Origin: Icerya purchasi
Lineage: Eukaryota; Arthropoda; Insecta; Hemiptera; Monophlebidae
Reading direction: 5' to 3'
Assembly (NCBI GenBank): GCA_039619475.1
Contig: CM077115.1
Span: 25,185,083 to 25,249,082 of the forward strand
DNA: 64,000 bases
Shown here: piece after piece, positions 11,653 through 24,100 of the stretch
Position numbering within the stretch: position 1 is the stretch's first letter
How the letters are laid out: each line of letters begins with the position of its first letter
Notes under the pieces: generated by a model
The model's input: only the letters and a program-made list of their open reading frames with translations
Database searches by the model: none
What the model was told of the DNA's origin: nothing
Translations under genes and position numbers: made by a program

Positions 11653-12861
11653 ATGTAAGAGTGCAAATAGTTAATTTAACTCAACGGCTGACTTTTCCGA
11701 TTCCTTCGCGTGCAATAATGACCATGTTCACAACGATTTCGTATACAATAAACTGTTGTATTAACGTAGGGCTTTGTTTTCAGTTGCGCTCTTCGTTATT
11801 TCCGATCGACAGCTTTATCATCGATGCCTGAACAATTTAATCGCGAAGAAAAAATCTTCACACTCTATGAAATTCGGCTAATTTTTTCGCCGCTACGTTT
11901 TATAAACTCTTCGTCGCCAACTAAACCAGCGAAATCCTATAAAATTTTCGATGTTTTTTTTAACGTTATTCATCACCATCTTTTATCATCAATTTTAAAC
12001 TCGTCAAAAACACAATGAAACCGTCGTACTTCGATCTCTTTATCAATCACTAAGAATCTGAGTTTATTCTTCCAAATTTTAGCATAACTCTTACAGGTTT
12101 GTCAGTGGCCAAATACTTCATTGCAGGGTAAGAAAAAAAAAAAAAAAAGGGAAGATATGTGACAACCTGGTAGTATCAGATAATTTTATTTCAATTTATT
12201 TTAGCTCGATATATTACACATCGACCGTACTTTTCGACAAAAAGTACCCGCTGCCTAATACACTTTGGAAGAGCTCTGGCTAATTTAGTTGTATCCATAT
12301 GATAACATCGTTTTTTTTGTTTGTTTTTTAATTTCATCATTAAGACGTTTGTATGTCAGCTTAGGTATACATCAAATTACAGTTTTGTGAAATCGATAGA
12401 TTTTTTAATTTTTTTTATTTATTTTCATTTTTTTTTAAGGCACGTTAGCTGGGGACCTACTTCCAGGAACAAAGAAAATTAGACTTCAGTTATTGACCAT
12501 AAATATCAAGGGAAACCAATAGCTGGAATTATGGTGATAAGCAATGTGATATAGGGAGCTAGGAGATAGAACAGAACGCTCTACGGAAAGGGACAGTCGA
12601 AGAAGATATAATCAGTATTACAGGTACGCTTCATGAAGAGGGTAATTTGGAAAGAAAACAAGGAAAAGACGAAAACGAACGGAAGATAATAGAGCATGAT
12701 TAAAATAGCGCGGGCGAATAACAGAAATAATAACAGAAAAGGGAGGAAACTCGAAGGCGAATCAGGAAGATTAGACTAAACAGGTAAAAGAATGATTATA
12801 CCGAAAAATGATAAAGAGTAAAATATCATGGCTCCTCGCAGAAAAACACGAGGTTAGAGAA

Positions 12862-12893
<32 letters not shown>

Positions 12894-14978
12894 AGAGAAA
12901 ACAGCAACCCGAGGAATGGTTTATTTAATTTTCTCAATGACATCTTCTGTGAACCTGCAGCACATCAACATAGAGATGGCTTTGAGCGAGAAAACGGATA
13001 AGACAGCGTGCGCGAGGAATGATGATAAAATCGGAAAAGCGATCAAGAGGGGGAAACAAGTCGCTTGGAGGGCACTCGTGGAGTCGGAAATAATTAAATA
13101 ATTAGAAAAGAAAAGCAGTTGGAAGAAATAAAAACAATAGAACGCGGGGAATGGCTATTGATGAAGTTAGAATAGAAAGAAGAAAGACGAAACGATTCCG
13201 ATAAGGATTAAGATCTGATAGAATAGAGGTCCGTTAAGATCTAGACGGATAAGCTGAAACAAGTCTACCGGAACCGTTAGTGAATTGCATGCTAAGGGAA
13301 TTTGGAATTAACAATGCTGTAGAATTCCTGTTTAACTAACATTTGCGGAACGAATGGCAGTTTGGAAGTAAAGGGAGAAAAAATACATTCAGGAGGTGCA
13401 AAAATAGATATTTTCATACAATGGTAATGTTGTTGACACTGTTTCGTGTTTTTGATTGAAATTCATCATTGTGAGGGTGTGAAAGAAATTAGTGGAGGTC
13501 AGCGAGATGTTTGTTACCCCTCATTTGATTGAAATACTCGTTATATTTTATCATTTTAGATTAATCGTTCGTAATCGTTCTCTCCATGCAGGGAATATTG
13601 AGGCTCTCTAGTTTTCTTTATTTCGGTTATTAATAAAATCACGGTCGATAGGCTAGAAAAATGGATACGAGGTTTTCCTTACAAATTGCAAAAAGAAACT
13701 AAAAGTTTCGTTTAGTCTTATCTAGTCTGATTGTATTACGGTGCTTGATAAATAAAGTATTTGAAGGATTATAAATTCATCTAAGAAAATCAGCATCATT
13801 GTCCTGTTTTCAATCGGTAAATCTTACGCCTATATCCGATCAAATGAAATAAACTAGTTCTTTATAATAAAAGATTTATTCCTTTAGTTCTATGTTTGAA
13901 ATAGTTCAACATAATACGGCCCGGGGTCTAACCACGGTTTGAAAATTTTAATAAAAAAAAAAAAAAAAAAAAAAAACATAATTTGTTAAAGGAAATAGAT
14001 AGTTTTCGATATTTCCAGAATGTTAATTATTTATTTGTCTATTATTGTTTCTTTTGGGCGTTTTTTTTCTTTTTTTTTTTCGCGTTCAATTAAGAAAAAA
14101 ATTTAATATATTAAAATGTTTTTCACGAAACGAAAAGTAAATGATACCTAAAATTGAAGTACGTTTTTAAATTACGGCAGAATTGCGTACGCATATAAAA
14201 TCTTAAATCTCTTATCTGTTTCACAGCAGAGGAAGTCGAAAATCCTTTTTAGTAATATTGCACGAACTAATCGGCCAATAAGGAATGTTACTATCAGGTA
14301 TATGAAATATAAACGCGGGAACGCTTTTTATAATATACTGTAAAATATTAATTATTTAATTATTTGTTTTACTCGTTTCTCTTTTTTGAACTGTTTCTTT
14401 TTTTTCCTCTCTGCCATATGATAACTCTGGAAGTTCGGAAATTGTTTATTTCTAAGGTTTTTTTTAATTCTTTTTCCTACTATGTATCCCGAACAAATTC
14501 AGCTAAATACGCATTAATATCGTCGTATTTATTTGTAATTAACTAATTGCCAAATACGGGTGTTTATATTCTTTGTTTAAACTAGAGTATATTTTTATTT
14601 CATGTAATTTATGTATTTGTGATTTTTCGATTTTTGTCCGGCATCTGTACACTACAGAGATATAGTCTCATTTCTCTATTCTTTCAAATCAGGTTTTTTT
14701 TTTGAATATATTTTTTAGGGTGGCCTACGATTAAGAAAGCACACGAATATTATATTAATGAGACTGTGTGCGCGTCTTATCTGATGAAAAATTGACTGAA
14801 ATACTGATTAACAATTGACTAAGTGAAATTTTAACTCGAATAACTTAAAATCGGCAAACTGTCGCCTAAGAAAAAAATTGAAAAACTAGAATTGTACATG
14901 TTTTTACGATAATCAAAATTAATCACATTTACGAACTTTTTCATTTTTTTTTTTAAATCGATTTTATAGTACATTTAA
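11653..14978. other. Unassigned intergenic DNA, purine-rich in part
   Basis: No gene recognised. 12480-13240 is strongly purine-rich on the + strand. Poly-T at about 12868-12892 and poly-A at about 13950-13975 may be tails of retroposed copies too decayed to identify. The frame 12808-13101 runs through the poly-T and is not supported. Confidence 0.5.
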
Positions 14979-15794
14979 TAAAATAGCGTATGTTACGCAG
15001 ATAATGCTGCCTTATTGGCGACATCCCAAAAAGACCTACAACAATTCGTTGATAATACCAATGAAAACGGAAGGAAATGCGGTCTAAATATTAACAAAAA
15101 TAAAACGAAGTACATTTTAGTAAGGATAGGAAGACATCATCGAAATGCTGAAATCAAAAAATTAATGGTGAAAAAATTGAACGAGTTAAAGAATTCAAAT
15201 GCCTGGGATGTTATATTACAGAAAATCTGATTGCAAATGAAGCGATCGACAGAAGAGCGCTCAAGCTAGACAGCTTTCAAAAGGATGAGCAACTTACAGA
15301 TAGATCTCTGAATTTGAAAATTAGACAGGATTTTATCAAATATTATATTTACCCCATACATCCTGTTATATGGGGAGCGGAGGCAGCGACATACACGGTA
15401 AAAACACTGAAATATTTCGAGTCGTGTGAAATGTGGCTGCATAGAAGAAGCATGAAGATATCACGGACACAAAAGATGAGGAAATGAGAGATGGTGCTAA
15501 AGAAAGGCAATACAACAAGGGGAAATTTTAGACATAATCAAAAAATGGAAAGCAAGCTATTTCAGACATACATTAGAGGAATGAGCTAAAAAGGAACAAT
15601 TATTCAAGGGAAAATTTATGGAAAAAGAGGTAGAGGATGAAAAAAACATCATGAACGGAAAACATATACGTCAATGGACGGGGAGACAAACGATAGCCGA
15701 ACTGGTCGAAGCGGCGATGAAACGAGAGATTTACGCCAAAATGATCGCTTGCGGGCAGCAAATGCATACAGCACTATGATGATGATGATGATAT
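14979..15794 (+). mobile_element. RTE-like LINE fragment, 3' part (RTE-2)
   Basis: A 5'-truncated non-LTR element. The first recognisable residues are the reverse-transcriptase active site, here YADN (from about 14988) instead of YADD, followed by AALLATSQKDLQQF and a GL-IN--KTK-I block (frame 15015-15230). Downstream, in shifting frames with many stops, come LYG-E and a CEMWL-RR-MKIS segment. The C-terminal block is typical of this RTE-like group: IK-WKASYFRHTL, RQTIAELVEAAMKREIYAKM. It ends in a (GAT)n tail at about 15776-15792 rather than poly(A), as expected for RTE-type elements. The active-site change and several stops mean it is dead. Confidence 0.75.
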
Positions 15795-16929
15795 TTAATA
15801 ACTTTAGTCAAAACACGGTTTAGCGCCTCGGAGCGCTTGTGCTGAGCTTGATGGTAATCAAAACACACTGTAACAATAATGAGACAATAAATCGAACTAC
15901 TGGTCAATATGTAAAAAGTTCCTTAAAGAATTTCATGCGTTTTTGTTTTTTTGTTGGATATGTTTATTTTTTTGTGTCTTTCCAATCTATAGATTCATTA
16001 ATAGCCGCTTTCAATTAGAGATTCGCGTTTTCTTAATGGTATCATTTAGTCTAGCAAAATCGCTCCGATCAGTTAAGCAACGCTAAATATTTTTACACGC
16101 TTTGTTGGATGTGTGTTTTAATTTTTGGAAATAACTTTGAAAATCACGCATTCATTTACATTCGTCTGTTAATAAATTTCATTTGACCTCAACTAATCGT
16201 ACGTTAATTTTTTGTCGATAATAAAGGTCTTTCGATGATGTGTAAGAACAAATTCGACCCTTTTAAACAGCGACATCTACAAAATGCGCTAATAGCGTTA
16301 ATAAAAATTTCGTCATTGGTAAAATTTTGAAAAAATTGTCAAAGAGGAATTTTGTGTACTTTTAAAAAAGTGGGGAAGAACGTTCTTTAGTACTACTTTT
16401 GTCCGTATTATTTTAAAATATTTACTTTCGGTAATTTTTTTGTTTCGTTCTGTTGGTTCTGCTATTTACTAGAAAGCTCTGTCACCTGCTCGCTTCATTC
16501 AGCCATCCCCCACACCCTTGACCATCCACGATGGAATTGCAAAATCAAATTTAACCAAATGATTTGAGCTCGTTTTATGCCGAATTGTGTTGACAAAAGA
16601 ATTTTGTGCCGCCGCGCTATAACACATTGTATTAACAAAATTTAGATAGGAGCTAACTGCTAACTTGGTTGACAAATCCCCCCCACCCCCTAATTTGGAG
16701 ATTTCAAAAAAAAAATGATTGTATCCGCAGAAAGCAATCGTTTTTTGTCCGAACTGCGCTTTAATAAAAAATTCTGCGCCATTACCTTCCCGACTGGATA
16801 ATTGCTACAATTTGTCATTTGATTTTTGAGCGCACGTTTTATCCTGCATGCCCTCAGCAGATGAACTTCATTAACAATCCTCATTATTCATTGCATCATA
16901 CTGATGATTTAATAAGAGCTCAAAATGCC
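15795..16929. other. Unassigned DNA; contains dispersed repeat R-B
   Basis: No gene recognised. About 16500-16620, read on the minus strand, resembles 21574-21640 (see that entry). The rest has no identifiable structure. Confidence 0.45.
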
Positions 16930-17296
16930 TTTCGCTTTAACTAGGAATCCCCCTTCGAACTATAAAGGTTGTGAAATTTATAAAAAAACTACAAGAAATC
17001 AGACACAAACGACGAACTGAAATGAAGAATGCTAAAACCAATACTAGTTATCAATTATCGTTCGAGTATTGGCCTCCTCTAACTCCCAATTATCAAACAG
17101 AAACAAAACAAAATACAAATCATCAGTCAACGAGTGTAGCTGCGCGCAAACATTAGCTACACGACAGATTCAAGAAGAACCTCAGACCTCTACTATCACT
17201 GATAATATAATGCAAGCGTTAATAACATTGGCAGCATTGTTACAAACATTCATAATTGAAATCAATTCGCTTTTTCTCAGTGTGATGGAACAATAA
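16930..17296 (+). pseudogene. Jockey-2 ORF1 C-terminal remnant
   Basis: The + frame reads NYKGCEIYKKLQEIR, the segment that follows the Cys/His knuckles in Jockey-clade ORF1 proteins. It continues through a low-complexity linker to QTSTITDNIMQALITLAALL, a conserved-looking helical tail. The stop lies just before the ORF2 start region (17341), as usual for a bicistronic Jockey. The zinc knuckles lie upstream of the truncation and are missing. At least one frameshift separates the two blocks. Confidence 0.6.
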
Positions 17297-17779
17297 GGTC
17301 AACTATTCAGTGCCATCATTGCTACGTTAAATAGGAAATGAGAAACTTAAAAATTGTAACATGGAGCGTAAATGGTATCTTAAATTGTATAGCTGAAGTA
17401 CAGATGTAGATTATAGGAAATTACATTGATATTCTCATTTCGTCGGAAACGCACCTTACAACCACCAGGTTCGTTAATTTTAAGGAATACAATTCATATT
17501 TTACTAATCACCCGGATGGCACAGCACATGTAATATCATAATAAAAAGCAGCATAAAACATTACGAACTAGAAAAATATAACCTGAATTATCTACAAGCA
17601 ACCAGCGTAGTAACTAATGAAGGGTCAAATATTAGTGTCTCAGCAGTTTACTGTCCTCGCGGCACAATATAAAAAGGGGACACTTTGCTGATTTTTTCAA
17701 AACTTTGGGCTGTGTAGATACACTGTAGGAGGCGACTACAATGCGAAAAATTGATATTTCGGATCAAGACTGGCAATAC

Positions 17780-18414
17780 CTAGAGGCCAGGGACGGATCC
17801 AGAAAGTCATTTTGGGGAAGGAAATGTTATATAATTATGTAATATCTTATATACGGTAGGCAGTAGATTTGAGAAGTACCTTGTTTCATAAAGAAAATCA
17901 AATTTTTCAGGAATTTAAAAATGTTTTAAAAATACATAATTAATACAATTTAAATTTTGTTTTACTATTAGGTGAAAAATAAAACGTAATTATAAAATAA
18001 TACCGTAAATATGGTAGTTTAGAATTCGAATAGTAAATTAGTAGAAATAGTAGAAAGATAGTATTTTTATTCGACTTTCTTTTTTATTTTTGTTAGTAAT
18101 CCGATCCGAGAATTCTTTATTCGTGAGCAAGTTTAAATATATATATATATTTCTCATTCTAATTAAAATTACAAAATAAAAATTAAAAATAAATAAAAAA
18201 AGCAAAAGATCGACAACAGTATTGTGTTTAAAACAGAATAAAAACGTAACATTAATAGTTTTACTAGTAAACAGTATATTAAATATTAGTTATATAATTA
18301 TAAATTTTTTATAGTATAAATTAAGTTTCTCTGTTGTAACGAGGTTTTGGTTCTTTGTAGGTGGGGGGGGGTGTTCGCTATTTCTCCCCCCGTGGATCCG
18401 TCACTGCTAGAGGC
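17780..18414. mobile_element. hAT MITE with exact 8-bp TSD, nested in Jockey-2
   Basis: The element spans 17788-18406. The direct repeat CTAGAGGC flanks it at 17780-17787 and 18407-18414. Terminal inverted repeats are CAGGGACGGATCCA (left) and CAGTGACGGATCCA (right, reverse complement), 13 of 14 matching and typical of hAT ends. The interior of about 620 bp is AT-rich without a transposase frame. Removing it restores the Jockey endonuclease reading across IPRG-KELK, a direct sign that it landed in an existing element. A G-run (18363-18371) sits next to the right terminus. Confidence 0.88.
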
Positions 18415-19228
18415 AAAGAACTAAAATCGATTATCGATGAAACATGCAACATCATTTGCTCATCGGGAACACCTACTTACTGAGGCCAACTGATCCCAAT
18501 AAAATACACCAGACCTTCTGGATTTCTATATAATAAAATAGATTTCGTCAGCATTTGTCGATGTCAGGACCGATGAAATTTTGCGACCAGATCATTTATC
18601 AGTTACGCTCCTGGTTAGTCAGAATGTAGTCGAGAAAATGCGTAAATCGAAATTACATAATAAATTCGCAAAAAATGAAATGCATTTTGAGATCAACTTG
18701 AACGCACAATAAATCTCAAAGTACCATTAAAAACCGCGACAAGCGAATAGAGGAAGCGATAGAAAATTTTATTACACTTACACACCAGGCATCCACGCCA
18801 ACAAAAAACACAATTATAAGCCTGTTATCTTATTATCCGGATAAAATTAAAAAAGCGGTCCAGTTGAAATCAATGGCAAACATCGAGAAATCCCACTCAT
18901 AAGACAGCATTAAACAAACAGACCGAGATTTTTTAAAAAAGAGCTACTACAAGATTTAAAAAATAAATCATTAAAAGAAAGGCTAATAAATCTGTCACCT
19001 TTGGCACAGCATGGCTACTCGTTGTGGAAGGCAACAAGGAACCTAAAAAGGCCAATACAAGCGGTACATCCGATAAGAAAATCGGACCGAACCTGGGCTA
19101 AAACGGACCACCTAGAAAAAGCGGAGGTATTCGGAAAACATTTCGCAAAGATATTCCAGCCGCATCCTGAAAACGCAACGTTCAACTATGAAACTTATTG
19201 TTATGATGTTTGCTCGGCAATAAAACCT

Positions 19229-19351
19229 CCTTTCTTTCAACTTTCATAATTTTGTAATTTCTTGCCGTGTCTCTAGCCTAAGTTGCTGTATACGACACGT
19301 AAAATAAATAAATAAAACAAAATAAAATAAATAAATAAAACAAAATAAAAT
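19229..19351 (+). mobile_element. 5'-truncated LINE tail nested in Jockey-2
   Basis: About 120 bp of foreign sequence interrupts the RT linker of Jockey-2. It ends in AAATAAATAAATAAAACAAAATAAAAT repeats, a typical 3' tail. The flanks share TAAAACCT (19221-19228) and AAAAACCT (19352-19359), a probable target duplication blurred by the A-rich tail. The body contains GCTGTATACGACACGTAAA, which resembles 3' UTRs of I/Jockey-type elements. The source family is unknown. Confidence 0.55.
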
Positions 19352-20623
19352 AAAAACCTACGTCTCCTCCCGTGAAATCAATACTTTAGTAAAAACCTTA
19401 AAAAATCACCGGGCCATGATTTAATTACCGCACTAATCTTACAGAAATTGCCGAGAAAATGTTTCACACTACTGACAATACGATGGTCCGGCTGCGTTAT
19501 TTTCCTTTACGACTAAAACTCTCGCAGATTGTCGTTATTAAAAAACCGCAGACCTGTAATCTCTAAACTTCATGAAATGCTGCTACTAAAACGGATGATG
19601 CCAGTCATCAACGATAAAGGTGTCTAATACCAGACCGTTTGGATTCAGAGTCAAACAAAATAGAACAAAATTGAAACATCTTTCGAAAAGAAAAAGTACT
19701 ACGACAACGCTGTATTTCTGGACATAAACCAGGTTTTCAACAACTAAGGCCATTACTCTATCTCATTTACACATCAGATATTCCTACACCTCCCAATGTA
19801 GCAACCTTTGCTGACGACACTGTGGTTTTATAATCAGACGCATGTGCTGTTAAAACACGGAATACCATCCAAACAGCGGTTACCGAAATTTCGTCATGGC
19901 TTAAATAAAACTAATGAAAGTAAATCAGAGTGAGTAATCTTCACTGAAACAGAAAACTTGGTCCGACGGAAGATGTACTCCTGAACAATGTTGCAATTCG
20001 ACGAAAGGAGATGTGAAATATTTGGAGGTGTCTTGTGATCAACGCCTAACATCGAAGAAGAAACATATAACAGCAAAGCGAACCGAATTAAATATAAAGT
20101 TAAGATTAGCTACTAAAAATAGGAAGTCGGAATTATCTGCTGAAAATAAACTCTACTAGTTTATAATCAGATTTTAAAGCCAGTTTGGCGTTATGGCTGA
20201 CGGCTATGTTCTAAAAGGAGTAACGTAGAAATCATACAATGGATGATCCAAAACCAGATCCCCCGTATGCTTTTAAACGTTCCGTGGTACATTAAAAAGT
20301 TTAACGCTTCATAAAGACCTCGGAATAAAGTTTGTTCAAGAAGTAGTATTCGATGACGCAAAGAAGTTTGCCTACAGATTAGAAACGGGAACAACATGTC
20401 ACTTGGGTTGCTGGACAATTCACTAGAAATTCGGCGGCTTGATAGAATCAAGTTGATGGATCTAGTCTGAATTAAAAGTTTTAATAAAATTTCTTTTTTA
20501 GCACCTACTATCGCTGGATATATTCAAGCTATGTGTGCAACATATTAAAAATAATTGCTAAATAGCTATTCTCATCGGCTAAGTGCAATTTAGCTATTAA
20601 AGAATTTAAAAAAAAAAAAAAAA

Positions 20624-23600
20624 TTGAATTCACGAATTGTATTAAATTGTTTTGTAATTAGACTAAAAGACTCTTTAAAAACATCCTCTGGAAGTTCGAT
20701 AGAAGGCATACGAACTCTCTATGATTTCCTATTAAACGTAAACAATGTTTTTTTGAGAAGAACTTATGCTCGTTTACGGTCATCTCAAAACTAAATAGTA
20801 GTTATATATGTTCATATGTATATATTTAATATGTTGTATACAAAACAAAAACTTGAGTGTGAGTATTCGACTCGCAAATTATTAACACGGAGAAAAAATA
20901 AAAAAAGGAAATGGAAAGAACAACGCGAATCCATTAAATTTATACCGAAAAAATAATTAAAACAAACAGCATCGACAAGACATAAGCAACATATAAATAA
21001 AACTATTAAGAAAAATCCGCTGTCGTTTGATGATTAACACAGTTAGCCTTTGATAATATAATTTTTATTTTAATATAAACGGTCATTATCGGCACAAACT
21101 ATCTTATTATTGCTTCACGATATCTTATTTCGAAATAAAATTTTGGTAGACTTTTAACAATTTCGGGCAAATTGGAAAACACAGGCAGACGAGACGAACA
21201 GAACAACTTGATATGAATTGACCGCGACTTTAAGATGGCTTTACGAAAATTTTAAAATTTCCGAAAAGCTTTTGTTGAAACAAAACTCCCCTTATTATTA
21301 GCGCATTTCGGCATTATCGCTACCTGAGGATATAATCATTTTTTAAAAATCTTCAGATTTCCGGGACTATCGTCAAGTTAGCTGCCTAGCTCTCAATTTT
21401 TTCTAATATTCCGTGTTATGGTTCGACTCGAAAAATTTTTAACTATCAGCCCAATTCGTCACAAAACTCAATCTGCGTTCATTCCATTTTTTTTTTTTTA
21501 AAACTTTAAATTTTGTTAGCCTTCTCGCTCAATTTTTTTTAATACTCCGTGTTATGGTTCAACTCCGAAAATATTAATTAGCAACACAATTCAGCAATAA
21601 GACGAGTACGAAATTTGATTAATTCCGTCGTGGAAGGCTAACTTGAGACGCAGCCCCCTTAGCTATACTGTTCCAATAATAGAGGGAAATCACAATTTAA
21701 ATGAGGTCATTATTACCAGGAGTGGCTATTTAAAATTAAAAAAGAATCCATTCCGTATTTGTGTTAAATAAAGATACACTTAAAATATACGCTGGGAATA
21801 AATTAAAATCCAACCGATTATATTATTACTGGCTATTAAGCAAATCACGTTATTTAAAATTAAAATCGTTATACGAAAAATGTCATTCTCTTTTGCTTTC
21901 TTATGTACGCATTTCGTACAGATAATTTATTTTCATTTCTCTTTTACGCTCTCATCCTTTTTTCTCCCAATAACACAAAACGGCAAAATCATTTTATTTA
22001 TTTACTTTTTCTCAAGTATTATTCCGTTTATTTTATTATATTTGAAACGTTGAACTTTTATTATTCTCTTTCAATCGCGTTATTTAAAATATCTGATAAT
22101 TAACATGTTCGTGTAGTTACCGCTCGAGAACGGCTTTATCTGTGATTCGTAAAGTTCGTTAGTTACTGCAAGATGATTGTTATTGCGTTACGTCGTTCGT
22201 CAAATTTTTCCGATTTGTTAGGTGATGTTTTTTCATTATTTTTTCCCCTCTTTTTCGTTTGTTTTCACTGATTATTCCTCTTTTATTTCTTTTAATCATA
22301 TTTCCTCGCGGCATTTCCTTCTCCTTCCGATTCACTGTCGTCCCGTTTTTATTAGTTTCCTACTTCCTAACGTATATTTCGATTTGCTTCAGAAGCAGCC
22401 CGTTTCGAGGTTACTTTTCATTACATTGACCGCAGTATAATACATTTTTTGGTTCTCCGAAATCCTTTCTATCTCCATTTTGTTTTTTTCTTCTTATTAA
22501 AAAATTATAATTAACCCAGTTTTACTCGAAATATACCTTCTGTTTAATTTCTCTAATTCAACGAACTAATGAAACCTCTGACGAGGAAATTCCTTCCCGG
22601 TGTTAAGTTTGTTTTTGTCCTATCTCGTAACATAAGAGCTTAGAAAACTGTGTGCATACTTTTAATTTCGAAATGAACAAAGCTCCCTACAATTCTCGCA
22701 GTTCTTTACGGCTAATTAAATCAAAGAATGCATTCTGAACTGAAACTCACTTAAAATGGTACTTGTCGACTTCATGAATTACTACCGTAACGAGTACCAG
22801 AAAAACGGTCTTACTTAGTTTGAAACATAGTTCGATTAATCTTTTTTCGAAGCCTTCCCCGAAACATTTAACCATGCCAAAATCCCTTTCATTATAAAAT
22901 ATCTCAAAAATTTCCTTAAACTCCCCAACTTCTAAAAATGATATTATTCGATAAAATTAAATGTTTTCTGTTAACCTATTGTGTTACCTTACGTTTAACT
23001 GAAAAAAAAAAAAAAAAAAAAGAAAAGTTCTGTAGCATTGATATAAATAAAAAAATTTGCCACAAACACAGAATGTACCGTTTATGAAAATGTTTTTATA
23101 AAAACAGCGAGCAAAATTATAAATATAATTGAACATTTAAATATCGAATATAAATGAACATTTTAGAAAAACATTTTCCGTAATATCTCAACTTCAGTTA
23201 AAAAAGATAAAAGAAATATAAAGATAAAAGTAACATTAAATGTCTGAGTATCTCAACGGAACCTGAAATTATCGCCTGTCTTTAATTCAGGGAAAAAATC
23301 AATGAAATATTAGCAACAGACGAACGCCGACTGAATCTGAAATAAAACCTTCAGATATATTAAACACTCTGTCAGAATATGTGTTTTCCTCATTTCCGGA
23401 TAAAGATATTTCCCCGAAAAGCCATTACCCAGGAATGTTCATAATCATTTTATTGGCTATTTATGTTGATTTTTCATCAACTAATCAACACTACGAAGGC
23501 GGAATTCTTCGGAGATCACTTCGAAATCCCATTTTCAATTCGAAGCAAGTAGATAATTTTTGTCTTCGGTATTTTCTATGTTCCTCTTTTAATGATATTA

Positions 23601-24084
23601 CGTATCAATAATACCACAAAAAAAAAAAATTCATAAATTTACAGGACGACGCGATAAGTTTTTAAAATACTCCTTTCTTCTCGCTTTCGTTTTTCTTTAG
23701 CTCTTTCTTCTTTCTGCTCCCTTCACGCTTCTGAGCCTTCTTTCATTTGTGATTCACATCATATCCTTTTCGAATGTTCTACACTCCTTAACGAACGCTC
23801 CCTTCTTTACGCTTAATTTTCGGCTTTGGGCCTTCCTACTCCCTTTAACGCTACCTATATCCTTTCCATCCCGTTACCTTCAGTTATTCCGTTACTGCTG
23901 TCCTTTGTTCTTTCCGTTTCTGACCGCCCAGCTATTTAGTTCTATCTCTTGAATTATCATGTTGTTTGGTCAAGGCCGCTGGTGCGCTCAGGCAGGGGAA
24001 AAAAAAGTTTTTAAAATAGTTATTAGATAAGCAAGATGTATTCAAATATTTCTACGCTTTTTGATTACAAAAAAAAACAAAAAA
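20624..24084. other. Unassigned intergenic DNA
   Basis: No gene recognised. Pyrimidine-rich + strand at about 22200-22440 and 23650-23960. Poly-A near 23002-23020. The diverged tandem pair at 21379-21629 is listed separately. Confidence 0.5.
21379..21640. repeat. Dispersed repeat R-B: diverged tandem pair
   Basis: Two copies about 138 bp apart share the blocks GTTAGC, CTCAATTTTTTCTAATA, TCCGTGTTATGGTTC and AACTC-GAAAA. The segment 21574-21640 (CAACACAATTC-GCA, ACGAG, AAATTTGATT, CGTCGTGGAAGG) also matches the reverse complement of about 16500-16595 with moderate divergence. This is therefore an interspersed family present in both orientations. No coding potential. Family unknown. Confidence 0.45.
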
Positions 24085-24100
24085 AAAACGAAATTACGCT

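Larger units (their letters stand above)
17338..20465 (+). pseudogene. Jockey-2 ORF2: endonuclease-reverse transcriptase remnant
   Basis: The endonuclease starts at about 17341 with NLKIVTWSVNG. The usual WN is WS here, so the metal-binding Asn is lost. The acidic motif follows as ILISSETHL, then TNHPDGTAH, SAVYCPRG and GGDYNAK. After the MITE the frame resumes with GKELKSIIDE and IDFVS. The RT region follows: YSLWKATRNLKRP and EKAEVFGKHFAKIFQPHP near 19010-19160. FADD occurs as ATFADDTVVL at about 19798-19828. The C-terminal TLHKDLGI segment lies near 20308-20335. Many stops and frameshifts. FADD rather than YADD is common in Jockey. Confidence 0.75.
16930..20623 (+). mobile_element. Jockey-like LINE (Jockey-2), 5'-truncated, with two nested insertions
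   Basis: Runs from the C-terminal part of ORF1 through ORF2 to a poly(A) at 20608-20623. Domain order is ORF1 tail, endonuclease, reverse transcriptase and Jockey C-terminus, which is a normal Jockey layout. There is no RNase H. It is interrupted by an hAT MITE (17788-18406) and by the tail of another LINE (about 19229-19351). Numerous stops and frameshifts show it is old. It is older than both insertions it contains. Confidence 0.8.

Noticed and set aside
16055..16095. Possible 5S rRNA-like piece (TCCGATCA next to GTTAAGCAACG)
   Set aside because: Only about 20 scattered positions resemble 5S rRNA and the rest of the molecule is absent. Most likely chance.
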